Source of the DNA: Parvularcula sp038749595
GTDB lineage: Bacteria; Pseudomonadota; Alphaproteobacteria; Caulobacterales; Parvularculaceae
DNA length: 64,000 nt
NCBI GenBank assembly: GCA_038749595.1
Contig: JBCDHW010000003.1
Span: forward strand, 186,001 to 250,000
Reading direction: 5' to 3'
Within the stretch, counting starts at the first letter, position 1. Every line of letters starts with the position of its first letter. Below, piece after piece: positions 42,528 to 51,670 of this stretch. The translations under genes and the position numbers were made by a program. The notes under the pieces were generated by a model that worked only from the letters and a program-made list of their open reading frames with translations, had not been told where the DNA came from and made no database searches.

Positions 42528-43188
42528 CGCACCGGCTGCACGCGCGGAAGAAGCTGCGCCCACTTCCGGAGCATCGCGAGCAATGGGTTTGCCTCGGACG
42601 ACTGTAGCGGCGCTGTTGTTCGCCGGTCGTGCGGGGCGTGGGCCCGGTTTGCTCTCCGCCGAGGACGCTGCTGTTCTGAGCGACGAGGCGGGTCATCTGT
42701 TCTCCCGCGCCCGGACGTTTTTGTTTGGCGATGAACGCCTGGGCGAGGCTGGCGGACGAACCGAGCGCCGAGTTTTCAATCAACCGCTGGATAACAACGT
42801 GCAGGTCCTTCATGTACATTGTTACCTGCGCCTCAAAGAATTTCGGCGTGAAGGCCATCCGCAGATTGGGTTCGGCGTACACGAACAATGTGTCGTCGCG
42901 GATGAACGCCGTGGCCACGGTCAGCGACGCGTCGAGCCTGGCGACATCATCCGCAGTCAGATCATAGGTCGGCAGTGCACAGAGGAGCGCCAAATCGTCG
43001 ATCTGTTCCCCCCCGGAAACGGTATAGACGCAGACCAGCCGCACCTCCGTCGCGGGATCTGTCAGAACGATGACGTCGAAATCCTCATCGCCAGCTTGTT
43101 TCCGCGGCTTCATCCCGATTTGGTTGAAAACGCTGAGGATGTTTCCGACCGTCCATCCAGCGCCAGCATATGTTCTTTGTTGTGTCAT
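42508..43188 (-). CDS. YbjN-like domain protein with C-terminal DnaJ-type zinc motif
   Basis: A 226-residue protein without signal peptide. Residues 1-165 resemble YbjN/type III chaperone-fold proteins: WTVGNILSVFNQIG, then FDVIVLTD, DDTLFVYAEPNLRMAFTP and VTMYMKDLHVVIQRL. A low-complexity linker leads to CSRCSGSGRSFFRACSRCDG followed by TG at the extreme C-terminus, two CxxCxGxG units as in the DnaJ zinc centre, able to bind one zinc. I do not know this combination. ATG 43188 is chosen because the in-frame extension has no similarity and GGGGTGGGG is upstream. It overlaps the methyltransferase gene. Confidence 0.68.
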   Translation of the reverse strand: MTQQRTYAGAGWTVGNILSVFNQIGMKPRKQAGDEDFDVIVLTDPATEVRLVCVYTVSGGEQIDDLALLCALPTYDLTADDVARLDASLTVATAFIRDDTLFVYAEPNLRMAFTPKFFEAQVTMYMKDLHVVIQRLIENSALGSSASLAQAFIAKQKRPGAGEQMTRLVAQNSSVLGGEQTGPTPRTTGEQQRRYSRPRQTHCSRCSGSGRSFFRACSRCDGTGLV

Positions 43189-43255
43189 TGACCCCACCCC
43201 AAGTTCCCAATGTCGCTCAGCGACTTGGAGAGTAGATGGCACCGGGGCGAGCGGG

Positions 43256-45043
43256 TCAAGCGCGGGACGCTGCGTCCATGTTCTGTGCTCGAGACACCAA
43301 GGTCTCCATTGTCTCGCGGAGAATGTGCGGCCGTACGGGTTTGGGGACGAAAGCGTCGATGCCGACTTGGCGCGCGTTTTCCGCTTCACCGCTGAGGGTG
43401 TCCGCGGTGACTGTGACGATCGGGATGGTGCGCCACGCCTTCTGGGACCCGCGAATGCGGCGCGCCACCTCGAGGCCGTTCATCCCCGGCATGTGCTTGT
43501 CGAGGAGCAAGATGTCGAACCGATCCGCCTCCAGCGCTTCCAGCGTGCTCGGGCCATCACCTGCGAAAACGGGATCACAGCCCCAGGCGGTGAGGAATTC
43601 CCGCATCACGAGCTGATTGACCTCATTATCCTCAGCCACCAGGACCCGCAGGCCAGCGAGCACCGAGGACCGGATGAGAACCTCGGCGGACGATGGTGCG
43701 CGCTCCCGTTCAGCTTGGGTTTCCGGGAGGGGGACGGCGAGGCAGAAAACAGATCCCCGCGTATTCGAGCGCGCGAGCCAGATCGAGCCGCCCATGATCT
43801 CGGCCAGGACCCGGCAGATTTGGAGGCCAAGGCCCGTGCCTCCAAACCGGCGGGTGGTGCCGCCTTCACCTTGTTCGAAGGCTTCGAAGATTTGGTCATG
43901 GAGCTCGGGCGGAATGCCTCGGCCCGTGTCGGAAATCGTGAAGCGAACCATCGGCGCGCCTGCGTCCGGATCGATCTCGGCGTGCACTGAGACTCCGCCG
44001 TGCTCGGTGAACTTGATGGCGTTGGAGATCAAGTTGTTCAGCACCTGCCCGAGCCGGTGCCGGTCGCCGAGGCAGGTCTCGGGCAGCGCATCATCAACTG
44101 TGGCGGTAACGCTCAGATTCTTTGCGGTCGCGGCGGCCTGCCATGTCTCCGCGGCGTGGTTGACCAGATTGCGCGGAGAAAACGGTTGTTCGTCGAGGGT
44201 CAGCTTCCCGGCTTCGATCTTTGCCAGGTCGAGGAGGTCGCCGATAATCGCGACGAGGTTTTCACCCGAGCGCCGGATGGTTTCCGCCTTTTCCCGATGT
44301 TCGGGCGCGAGAGGCGCAGCGCTTAAAGCCTCGGCCATGCCAATGACGCCGTTCAGCGGTGTACGGAGTTCATGGCTCATCGTCGCGAGGAACTCGGACT
44401 TTGCGGCCTCAGCCCTTTGCGCGCGGCGCATGCTGCGGTGGGTCGCGCCCAGGCTTGCGTAGGTGTTGTAGCTGAAGTTGACGCCCACCAAAGTGCCCAT
44501 CGTCAGCCCAAGGACGGATTGCATATACCGCTGGAAGGTGAACACGCCGACCGCCTCGGCGTCGAAGTTTGGCCCGCTGAGGGTGAGCGCGTAGAGCCAG
44601 CTGAGTGTTGCGAAACCGATGACGCCAAAGATGATCGCGTGGCGCCACGACCCGATATAGCCTACAATCACGGGGCCTAAGCAGATGAACGGAACCAGGG
44701 TGGTGTTGATGCCGATCCACTCTCTCGATGCCGAAAGGCTGATCGCACCGATCGTCAGCGCCGTGGTGAACCAGGCGTAGATGTCGAAGTTCTTGTTCCA
44801 GCGCAGCAGCACCGTGGCGCCGGCGAGCAAGAAACTGGCGCAAAGACCTATGTTGGCGTGCAGGCCCCAGAACCCGTAAACGGCGGTGGTCGAGATGACG
44901 TTGAACAGCTGCAGAAGGCTGACCGTGCCCGCGACACCGTAGACGGCGCGGCAGCGGGTCACCACCTCGGGCCGACCGTCGCGATCGATCCTCAGCAGAT
45001 CTTCAATCGCGAACAGGCGCGCTTTGACAACTTCCCACATCAT
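43256..45043 (-). CDS. hybrid sensor histidine kinase with receiver domain
   Basis: A 595-residue kinase with about six N-terminal membrane helices, a HisKA domain with His224 in MSHELRTPLNGVIGM, an HATPase domain (LNNLISNAIKF N-box, DTGRGIPP, GGTGLGLQIC) and a C-terminal receiver with Asp515 in ILLLDKHMPGMNG and Lys568 in FVPKPV. All phosphorelay residues are intact, unlike the degenerate paralogue near the left end of the window. The membrane region has no recognised sensor domain and few loops, so the signal may be membrane-borne. The partner phosphotransfer protein is not adjacent. ATG 45043 or the next codon ATG 45040 is the start. Confidence 0.92.
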   Translation of the reverse strand: MMWEVVKARLFAIEDLLRIDRDGRPEVVTRCRAVYGVAGTVSLLQLFNVISTTAVYGFWGLHANIGLCASFLLAGATVLLRWNKNFDIYAWFTTALTIGAISLSASREWIGINTTLVPFICLGPVIVGYIGSWRHAIIFGVIGFATLSWLYALTLSGPNFDAEAVGVFTFQRYMQSVLGLTMGTLVGVNFSYNTYASLGATHRSMRRAQRAEAAKSEFLATMSHELRTPLNGVIGMAEALSAAPLAPEHREKAETIRRSGENLVAIIGDLLDLAKIEAGKLTLDEQPFSPRNLVNHAAETWQAAATAKNLSVTATVDDALPETCLGDRHRLGQVLNNLISNAIKFTEHGGVSVHAEIDPDAGAPMVRFTISDTGRGIPPELHDQIFEAFEQGEGGTTRRFGGTGLGLQICRVLAEIMGGSIWLARSNTRGSVFCLAVPLPETQAERERAPSSAEVLIRSSVLAGLRVLVAEDNEVNQLVMREFLTAWGCDPVFAGDGPSTLEALEADRFDILLLDKHMPGMNGLEVARRIRGSQKAWRTIPIVTVTADTLSGEAENARQVGIDAFVPKPVRPHILRETMETLVSRAQNMDAASRA

Positions 45044-45236
45044 CACGTCCCGTCTCCCGGGGAGAGAGTAGCAAAACAAGCCTAGCGCAGGGTTGACGCG
45101 GAAATTACAAGCCGTCGCACCCCCCGGCAAAGCAGCCCTTCCCAACAATTGCTGGCATGGCTAGTGTTGCGCATTGTAACGCCGTCACACACGACGATGA
45201 CGGAACCAGGGCGTAAACAAGGGACTCCGTAAACAC

Positions 45237-46835
45237 ATGTTTTATCTGATCCTCGCGGGGATTGCCTTAATCGGCGTCGCGAATGCGATGTGGCAAATGC
45301 GTAATCACCCCAAGGGGCTCTACATCCTGTTCTTCGCAGAGATGTGGGAGCGGTTTTCCTATTACGGCATGCGCGCGCTGCTGGTTCTTTATCTGACCAA
45401 GCACTTTTTGTTCAGCGATTCAGCGGCTTACGGCATATACGGTGCGTATACGACCCTGGTTTACATCCTGCCGGTGATCGGAGGGACGCTCGCCGACCGT
45501 TATTTGGGCCAGCGCCGCGCGATCATTATCGGCGCTGTTTTGCTGGTCGCTGGGCACGCAGCGATGACGATCGAAGGCGCGCCGACGCCCGAAGGCGGCA
45601 CGCCTGACGCCGGTGTTCTCAACATTTTCTATTTAGCCTTGGCGCTGATCGTGATGGGGACGGGGTTCCTCAAAGCAAACATCTCGACGATTGTCGGCGA
45701 GCTTTACGTGAAGACAGACCCGCGCCGGGATTCCGCATTCACGCTCTTCTACGTGGGGATCAACCTCGGTGCGTTCGCAGGGGCGCTGATCTCGGGTTAC
45801 CTCGGTGAGACGTACGGCTGGAAATACGGCTTCGGCGCGGCAGGGATCGGAATGCTTCTCGGCCTCGTGGTCTTTGTCTTCGGCACACCGCTCCTCAAAG
45901 GCGCGGGATCGCCGCCCGACCTTGCCAAGCTCAAGGCCCCGGCGGTTGCGGGGTTGTCTCGGCAGACGCTTATTTACATCGGGACGGCCGTTCTTACCGT
46001 CGCAGTTTGGTACCTCGTGCGGGACCAAGACACCGTTGGGCTGCTCTTGTCAGCGACAGGTGCGTTAACGGTCGGGTACATTCTGTTCCGCTCGGTGTTC
46101 CAGCTCGAGCCGCACGCGCGTGACCGGATTATCCTCGCGCTGATTTTGATCTCGATGCAGATCTTGTTCTGGGGCCTGTTCGAGCAGGCGGGCTCGTCGC
46201 TCAACATTTACACGGACCGCGAGGTGGACCGGACGATCTTCGGCCAAGACATTCCCGCGTCGGTGTTCCAGTCGCTGAACGCGATGTACATCGTGTTGCT
46301 CGGCCCGCTGTTTGCGAGCTTCTGGGCCTACCTTGCGAAACGCAACGCTGATCCTACCGCCCCGCAGAAATTCGGCATAGGGATCATCCAGCTGGGCCTT
46401 GGGTTCTTGGTCCTTGTATGGGGAGCCAACTTGCCGGGCGACTTAACCCCGGTGATTTTCATCTTCCTCATCTATCTTCTGCACACGACGGGTGAGCTCT
46501 GTTTGTCGCCCGTGGGCCTCAGCGCAATGACGCGGTTGTCGGTGCCGTCGATGGTCGGCTTGATCATGGGCACATGGTTCCTCGCGTCGGGCGCGGGGAA
46601 TTTCGTCGCTGCACTGATTGCCCAGGCGACGGCAGCGCCGGGAGCGAGCGTGCTTGGGGTCTACAGCAATGTGGGATGGGTGGCCGTCGGTGTCGGCGTT
46701 GGATTGATCGTTCTTTCGCCGCTGCTGAACAAGCTCATCCACGCTGATACGTTGACGGACGATCCTGACTATACCGGCTTACGCACACGGATGGTTGAGC
46801 CGGGTGCGCACCGGGAAGACGCGCAGCCGTCCTAA
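45237..46835 (+). CDS. POT/PTR-family proton-dependent oligopeptide transporter
   Basis: A 532-residue transporter with 12-14 membrane helices. The family signatures are FFAEMWERFSYYGMRALLVLY (ExxERFxYY motif, about 31-51) and the second PTR2 motif FTLFYVGINLGAFAGALISG. It imports di- and tripeptides with protons, matching the secreted M3 and S9 peptidases in this window, which is a functional guess. Its TAA overlaps the stop of the convergent phosphatase gene in CTAA. Confidence 0.94.
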   Translation: MFYLILAGIALIGVANAMWQMRNHPKGLYILFFAEMWERFSYYGMRALLVLYLTKHFLFSDSAAYGIYGAYTTLVYILPVIGGTLADRYLGQRRAIIIGAVLLVAGHAAMTIEGAPTPEGGTPDAGVLNIFYLALALIVMGTGFLKANISTIVGELYVKTDPRRDSAFTLFYVGINLGAFAGALISGYLGETYGWKYGFGAAGIGMLLGLVVFVFGTPLLKGAGSPPDLAKLKAPAVAGLSRQTLIYIGTAVLTVAVWYLVRDQDTVGLLLSATGALTVGYILFRSVFQLEPHARDRIILALILISMQILFWGLFEQAGSSLNIYTDREVDRTIFGQDIPASVFQSLNAMYIVLLGPLFASFWAYLAKRNADPTAPQKFGIGIIQLGLGFLVLVWGANLPGDLTPVIFIFLIYLLHTTGELCLSPVGLSAMTRLSVPSMVGLIMGTWFLASGAGNFVAALIAQATAAPGASVLGVYSNVGWVAVGVGVGLIVLSPLLNKLIHADTLTDDPDYTGLRTRMVEPGAHREDAQPS

Positions 46836-47638
46836 CCCCGAAGAATAGCCGCTGCTTCTCGGGCTAGGGCTTGGGTGGCGGCGGCGATGGTGGTGATGGG
46901 GCCGTCCGTGGCCTGAAGGTCTTTGCCTTGCCAGGTGATGACCGTACCGCCTGCGGCTTTGATCACCGGCACCACCGCCGCGATGTCGTGCCAGTGCAGG
47001 CCAGCCTCAACCACCAGGTCCATCTGGCCACTGGCGACCAGGCCAAACCCATAGCTGTCGAGGCCTTGCCGGACGACCTGAACGCGCCCCGCGAGGCGCG
47101 CGACGGCGTTTGCTTCGTGGTCGGAGAAATACTCGCCAGCCCGCATATCAGTGACCATCATCCGCGCCGCGGCGATGTCGGTCCGTCCCGATGTCTTCGC
47201 CGGTAGGTTCGTGCTGGTTGAAAGCCGCGGGTCGCCGTCAAAAAGGCTCCCGATCCACCGTTCACGGAGGAAGGGTTGATCGATGATGCCCGCGACAGGG
47301 ACGCCGTCTTTCTCAAGACCGATCAAGGTGGTCCAGACTGGTACGCCGCAGATGAAGGCGCGGGTTCCGTCAATAGGGTCGAGGACCCAGCGCCATGGGC
47401 TCCCGTCCTGTGCAGGTTTCTCACGAAACTCTTCGCCGCGGATCGCGTGGTCCGGATAGTCTGCTTCGATCATCGTGCGGAGCACGCGTTCGGCGGCGCG
47501 GTCTCCCTCGGTGACCGGGTCGAAGCCCGCGGTGTCTTTGTTGGAAACCGCTGTGTCCTGACGAAAGCGGGGCAAGGTCTCGTCGGCAGCACAATCGGCC
47601 AGCCTGTGCGCAAACGTGGTGAAGCTGTCGTGGTCCAT
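46832..47638 (-). CDS. hisN: histidinol-phosphatase / inositol-monophosphatase family protein
   Basis: A 268-residue Mg2+-dependent phosphatase. The metal site is complete: GEE (about 95-97), WVLDPIDGTRAF (DPxDGT) and the distal HWHDIAAVVPVIKAAGG. It resembles HisN, the IMP-type histidinol-phosphatase of actinobacteria and alphaproteobacteria, which makes histidinol in histidine synthesis; generic inositol phosphatase activity is an alternative. The ATG at 47638 begins the family-like region; 33 in-frame codons before it have no similarity. Convergent with the POT gene. Confidence 0.85.
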   Translation of the reverse strand: MDHDSFTTFAHRLADCAADETLPRFRQDTAVSNKDTAGFDPVTEGDRAAERVLRTMIEADYPDHAIRGEEFREKPAQDGSPWRWVLDPIDGTRAFICGVPVWTTLIGLEKDGVPVAGIIDQPFLRERWIGSLFDGDPRLSTSTNLPAKTSGRTDIAAARMMVTDMRAGEYFSDHEANAVARLAGRVQVVRQGLDSYGFGLVASGQMDLVVEAGLHWHDIAAVVPVIKAAGGTVITWQGKDLQATDGPITTIAAATQALAREAAAILRG

Positions 47639-47761
47639 GGCGCCGGTAAGGCGCGGGATCACCAAAAATGCAAGGCCCCGCGCTGCGACCTCTGACGCGC
47701 GCGGGGCCTTCCCCCAAGGCCGGGTGCCGCCAGGCACAGACCGGCACTCCCTGCAAAAACG

Positions 47762-48148
47762 CTACGCGGCAGCGTCGGCGAGCGTTTTCGCAAGATCGAG
47801 AAGCCGCCGTCGCGGGGCTTCTTTAAGGTTGTAGTAGGCACGAATGAGATCGATCGTCTCTTTCTGCTGGAAGACTTCGGGGGCGATGCCTTCGCCCGTC
47901 ATGCCGCCTTCGTGCAGCGCGCGCTCTTCCTCGGTGAGACCCTCAAAGAAGTGGCTCACGGGAACCTCGAGCGCGCGGGCGATGACCCACAGGCGCGAAG
48001 CTGAGATGCGGTTTGCGCCGCTCTCGTACTTTTGGATCTGCTGGAATTTGATCCCAACAGCGTCCGCGAGTTTTTGTTGTGTCATCCCCAGCAAACAGCG
48101 GCGCTGACGCAGTCGCTGTCCCACATGGAGGTCAACCTGATGCGGCAT
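47762..48148 (-). CDS. XRE-family regulator (PraR/SinR-like)
   Basis: A 128-residue helix-turn-helix protein. VGQRLRQRRCLLGMTQQKLA and the recognition helix GIKFQQIQKYESGANRIS (spanning 31-48) are almost invariant in an alphaproteobacterial family that includes PraR of Azorhizobium and rhizobia, which control biofilm, R-body and quorum-related genes. The C-terminal helices (TIDLIRAYYNLKEAPRRRLL) form a small dimerisation domain. It stands alone between the phosphatase and the AMP nucleosidase. Targets here are unknown. Confidence 0.88.
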   Translation of the reverse strand: MPHQVDLHVGQRLRQRRCLLGMTQQKLADAVGIKFQQIQKYESGANRISASRLWVIARALEVPVSHFFEGLTEEERALHEGGMTGEGIAPEVFQQKETIDLIRAYYNLKEAPRRRLLDLAKTLADAAA

Positions 48149-48273
48149 GACCGTCTCCCATTCGTTACTCGGGAGTGAACGCTGCAGACTTCGTGCCAGC
48201 GCAACGTGTGGCCGAAACCCTTATGCCGCTTATGTCGATCCCCTGTTCTCGGGGGAGGTGTGCGGACGCCTTG

Positions 48274-49740
48274 TTAACGAAACAGCGGTTCGTCGAAGCT
48301 CCGCAATTTCCTCGAATGGAGCGTCCCGGCATCGGCTTCTGAGCGCAGAAGCTCTAGGGTGCGCAGGCCGATCTGGAGGTGCTGGCCGACCCGTTCTTGG
48401 TAGAATGCATTGGCCATGCCCGGCAGCTTGATCTCACCGTGGAGCGGCCGATCCGACACACAGAGGAGTGTCCCGTACGGGACGCGGTAGCGGTATCCGG
48501 CGGCGGCGATCGTCGCGCTTTCCATATCGATGGCAATGGCGCGGGACTGGTTGAGGAGGACGGCGAGATCCTCGAACCGCAATTCCCAATTTCGGTCATC
48601 TGTGGTGACCACCGTCCCTGTCCTCAGGTGGCGCTTCAGCTCCGCACCGGTTTGCCCTGTCTCTTTCTCAACCGCTGCGGTGAGCGCGAGCTGCACCTCA
48701 GCGATAGTGGGCAAGGGGACCGATGGCGGCAGGGCGTGGTCAAGGACACTGTCGTCCCGCAAGTAAGCGTGGGCCAGAACGTAATCGCCGAGCTGTTGGC
48801 TGCGGCGCAGGCCTCCGCAATGGCCGATCATCAGCCATACGTGGGGGCGCAGGACGGCGAGGTGGTCGGTAATCGTCTTAGCGTTTGACGGTCCGACGCC
48901 GATGTTGACGAGGGTCTCACCCCGCTTGCCGTCGCGGACCAGGTGATAGGCGGGCATCTGCGGCGCTTTTTCCAGCGGCGGGCGCGAGGGCTTGCCGTCT
49001 TTCTCGGTAATCCGGTCGCCCGGCTCAACCAAGCGATCCGCTCGGCCTGCCATCACCTCTTGGCGGCCCCATTCGCAGAACTCGTCGACATAGCGTTGGT
49101 AGTTCGTGAACAGAATATACGGCTGGACATGCTCCGGGTCCGTCGCCGTGTAATGACGAATGCGGTTGAGCGAGTAGTCCACCCGTTCTGCCGTGAACAG
49201 CGAGAGGGGAAGGGGTCCCTCGCGGTTCAGGATGAGGCGACCATCGACGATGTCGTCGTTGGTGGAGACCAGGTTTGGCGTGAAGAAGTGTCGTTGGAGC
49301 AGATTACGTTGCTGCGCAGAGAGGCTTGCCGTCACTGCTTCGAGCGCAAAGGAGAGGGGAATAGGGCTGTTTGACAGGCCCACGCGCACGGTCAGGCCAT
49401 AGCTCTTTTGCGCCTTCGTCAGTTGTCTGATGAGGTATGCACGGAAGAGCTTGGGATGGGTGATCGTTGTGGCAAACTCATGCTCCGTCGCCACCTGTCC
49501 GAGGGCGAGGCTCGACGTCATCGTCGAGCGCTCCGCGGGGACTGTTGCCGCTACAGCCGGATAAAAACTGTGATCCTGGTCGTCGGTAGACAGAGTGCCC
49601 GAGGCAAACTTTTCAAACCGTGTACGGATGAGGTCAATCTGCGACTCATAAAGTGCGATCAGCCGATCGACCGCTTCTTCGGGGGAGTCAAAAACTTCGG
49701 GATCACGCAAACCCCAGGAGTTGCCGGCGTCGGTCGTCAT
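48274..49740 (-). CDS. amn: AMP nucleosidase
   Basis: A 488-residue enzyme hydrolysing AMP to adenine and ribose-5-phosphate, controlling adenylate levels. It has the N-terminal AMN domain and the C-terminal nucleoside-phosphorylase-like domain: NIGVGPSNAKTITDHLAVLR, GHCGGLRRSQQLGDYVLAHA and the catalytic AIDMESATIAAAGYRYRVPY. Length equals E. coli Amn (484). Its ATG overlaps the stop of the upstream old-yellow-enzyme gene (ATGA), so the two form an operon, for which no metabolic logic is evident. Confidence 0.95.
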   Translation of the reverse strand: MTTDAGNSWGLRDPEVFDSPEEAVDRLIALYESQIDLIRTRFEKFASGTLSTDDQDHSFYPAVAATVPAERSTMTSSLALGQVATEHEFATTITHPKLFRAYLIRQLTKAQKSYGLTVRVGLSNSPIPLSFALEAVTASLSAQQRNLLQRHFFTPNLVSTNDDIVDGRLILNREGPLPLSLFTAERVDYSLNRIRHYTATDPEHVQPYILFTNYQRYVDEFCEWGRQEVMAGRADRLVEPGDRITEKDGKPSRPPLEKAPQMPAYHLVRDGKRGETLVNIGVGPSNAKTITDHLAVLRPHVWLMIGHCGGLRRSQQLGDYVLAHAYLRDDSVLDHALPPSVPLPTIAEVQLALTAAVEKETGQTGAELKRHLRTGTVVTTDDRNWELRFEDLAVLLNQSRAIAIDMESATIAAAGYRYRVPYGTLLCVSDRPLHGEIKLPGMANAFYQERVGQHLQIGLRTLELLRSEADAGTLHSRKLRSFDEPLFR

Positions 49741-51023
49741 AGAAGGGCCTTCGCTTTCTTCACCATCTGGCGCTGTCCTTTCACGAACGCGCCGAAGATG
49801 TTCATGGTTTCGGTTGGCTCCTGGCCGTCGGCCATGCGCTCAATGTTGGTGTAGAAGAACGCCATGATCGCAAAGCCGTTGAGCATTTTCATCAGGTTGA
49901 ACGGCGATTGCGGGCTGAAAATGCCTGGTCCGATGCGGAGATGCTTTTCGTAGGACGGAACGCTCTCTTCTTCTCCTGACAGCAGCGCGTTGGGCAGCGC
50001 GGGCTTGACGCACAGCGGCCGCGCGATGCCGACGACATCACACGCGCCGGAGGATAAGGCTTCGTCCATGCCGGTCTTGGTGCGGAACCCGCCCGTCACC
50101 ATCAGCGGCATGGTGCTCTTGGTACGGACCGCTTCGGCGAACTCGAGGAAGTAGGCTTCGCGTTTTTTCGTGCTCTCCGCCTTGGCTTCCTCGTGCTTCT
50201 TTTCGAGGCCGTTCAGGTCCATCATCGCTGGCTGCTCGTAGTTGCCGCCTGAAATCTCTAGCAGGTCGACGCCGCGTTCCGCCAACCAACCGCAGATCGT
50301 CAGCGAATCCTCCGTCGACAGACCACCCTTTTGAAAATCTGAGCTGTTCAGTTTCACTGAGACGATAAAGCCCTTGGGCGCCTCGGCGCGAATGCGTTCA
50401 ACGATCCGTAGGAGGAGCTTTGCGCGCCCCGCAAGTTTTCCGCCGTAGGGGTCTTGCCGTTTGTTGGCGCGGGGGTTCAGGAAACTCGACAGCAGATAGC
50501 CGTGGGCCGCGTGGATCTGGACGCCGGCGAACCCTGTCTCCGCGGCGATCTTGGCCGCATAGGCAAAGCGGCTTTCCACGTCATTCAACTGAGCGGCGGT
50601 CATGGCCTTGGGCTTGCCGAAGGTGCTCCCCGGAAGGCCGAGCTCAATGGCCGATGGCGCCAAGGGGGTGGGGTTCACCACCGCGGGGGTTTGTCGCCCG
50701 GCGTGGCTGATCTGCATGATCGCCTTCGCGCCATGGGTCTGCGCAGCATCTGCGAATGCGCGCAACGCTTTCATCCGGCCATCGCCTTGGTTCCCGTCGA
50801 TCACCACGTTGGCCGGATGCTCCAGGTGTTTGCGGTCGACCTGAACGTTGCCCGTAATCAAAAGCCCCGCGCCGCCCTCAGACCACCGCTCATAGAGCCT
50901 GATGTGGCGCACATTGGGTTTGCCGTCGGCGTCGGCCAGCTGCTCCGTCATCGCTGCTTTCGCGATCCGGTTCTTGAGGGTCGCGCCGCAGGGCAGGGTG
51001 AAAGGGTCGGCAAGGGACGGCAT
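49737..51023 (-). CDS. NADH:flavin oxidoreductase (old yellow enzyme family)
   Basis: A 428-residue FMN TIM-barrel enzyme. NRIAKAAMTEQLAD, the AIMQISHAGRQTP loop, VQIHAAHGYLLSSFLNPRAN with the substrate-binding His pair, and VTGGFRTKTGMDEAL for FMN phosphate are all present. The C-terminal 70 residues after the barrel extend the core and include FNLMKMLNGFAIMAFFYTNI, which suits membrane or lipid contact. The family reduces activated alkenes. The ATG at 51023 is taken because upstream in-frame codons have no similarity. Coupled to amn by ATGA. Confidence 0.87.
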   Translation of the reverse strand: MPSLADPFTLPCGATLKNRIAKAAMTEQLADADGKPNVRHIRLYERWSEGGAGLLITGNVQVDRKHLEHPANVVIDGNQGDGRMKALRAFADAAQTHGAKAIMQISHAGRQTPAVVNPTPLAPSAIELGLPGSTFGKPKAMTAAQLNDVESRFAYAAKIAAETGFAGVQIHAAHGYLLSSFLNPRANKRQDPYGGKLAGRAKLLLRIVERIRAEAPKGFIVSVKLNSSDFQKGGLSTEDSLTICGWLAERGVDLLEISGGNYEQPAMMDLNGLEKKHEEAKAESTKKREAYFLEFAEAVRTKSTMPLMVTGGFRTKTGMDEALSSGACDVVGIARPLCVKPALPNALLSGEEESVPSYEKHLRIGPGIFSPQSPFNLMKMLNGFAIMAFFYTNIERMADGQEPTETMNIFGAFVKGQRQMVKKAKALL

Positions 51024-51185
51024 GGACGACAGCTTCTCCGTATCGTGACGATTCGGGTCAAAGACGGACCGACGCAGAAGCGTATGCAGAGCGACGAGAT
51101 CACGGCTGACCTCCCGCTTGCGCACAACCGTCACGGGCGCGCCCTCAACCAACGTGTCCCTAGGTCGGCCTGACAGCCGCGAAGG

Positions 51186-51512
51186 TCAAGCGGCCGTTGC
51201 GTGGAGCGTCGTGCCGGTCTCTTCGGATAAGGAGGTGAAGTCGAACCCGCGCTTGGGCGCGCGCACAAACGGCGCTTTCCACCAAGCCAGACGGGTGACG
51301 GTGATCACTTGAAAGTGAGGCGCGCTCCCGCGGTTCCGACGCTGGAATTTGCCGTGCTGCCACTCGCGGGTGAGCATCAGTTTGACTTGGTCGAAGGCGT
51401 CTTCAGCCGTTGGCGCCTTCACCTTGCGCCGGGCGATTAGCCCCGTGATGGGGTCTCCACCCGATGGCAGATCCAGCCCTTTTCCGCGCACCTCAACGTC
51501 AAAATGCGGCAT
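51186..51512 (-). CDS. conserved-looking hypothetical protein
   Basis: A 108-residue soluble protein starting MPHFDVEVRGKGLDLP. It has the pattern of a small alpha/beta domain with a charged centre (RRKVKAPTAEDAFDQVKLML) and no Cys, signal or membrane helix. I recall similar alphaproteobacterial proteins that begin with a short beta hairpin containing GKG/GRG, but no function. It lies upstream of the old-yellow-enzyme gene, same strand, with 162 bp between. Confidence 0.55.
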   Translation of the reverse strand: MPHFDVEVRGKGLDLPSGGDPITGLIARRKVKAPTAEDAFDQVKLMLTREWQHGKFQRRNRGSAPHFQVITVTRLAWWKAPFVRAPKRGFDFTSLSEETGTTLHATAA

Positions 51513-51670
51513 GCCCGCCTCCCTCACCGCCGTAAGTTTTGGCCGAAGACCGTTACCAATGCGGGTGCCGCCAAACCGCCGAAGGTTAACGCTGCGCCGC
51601 TGCGATCAGGTGTTTCAAAACAACGGCGCGGCCTTATGGTCCCGCCAACGCGACCAAAAAGGAGACGGCG

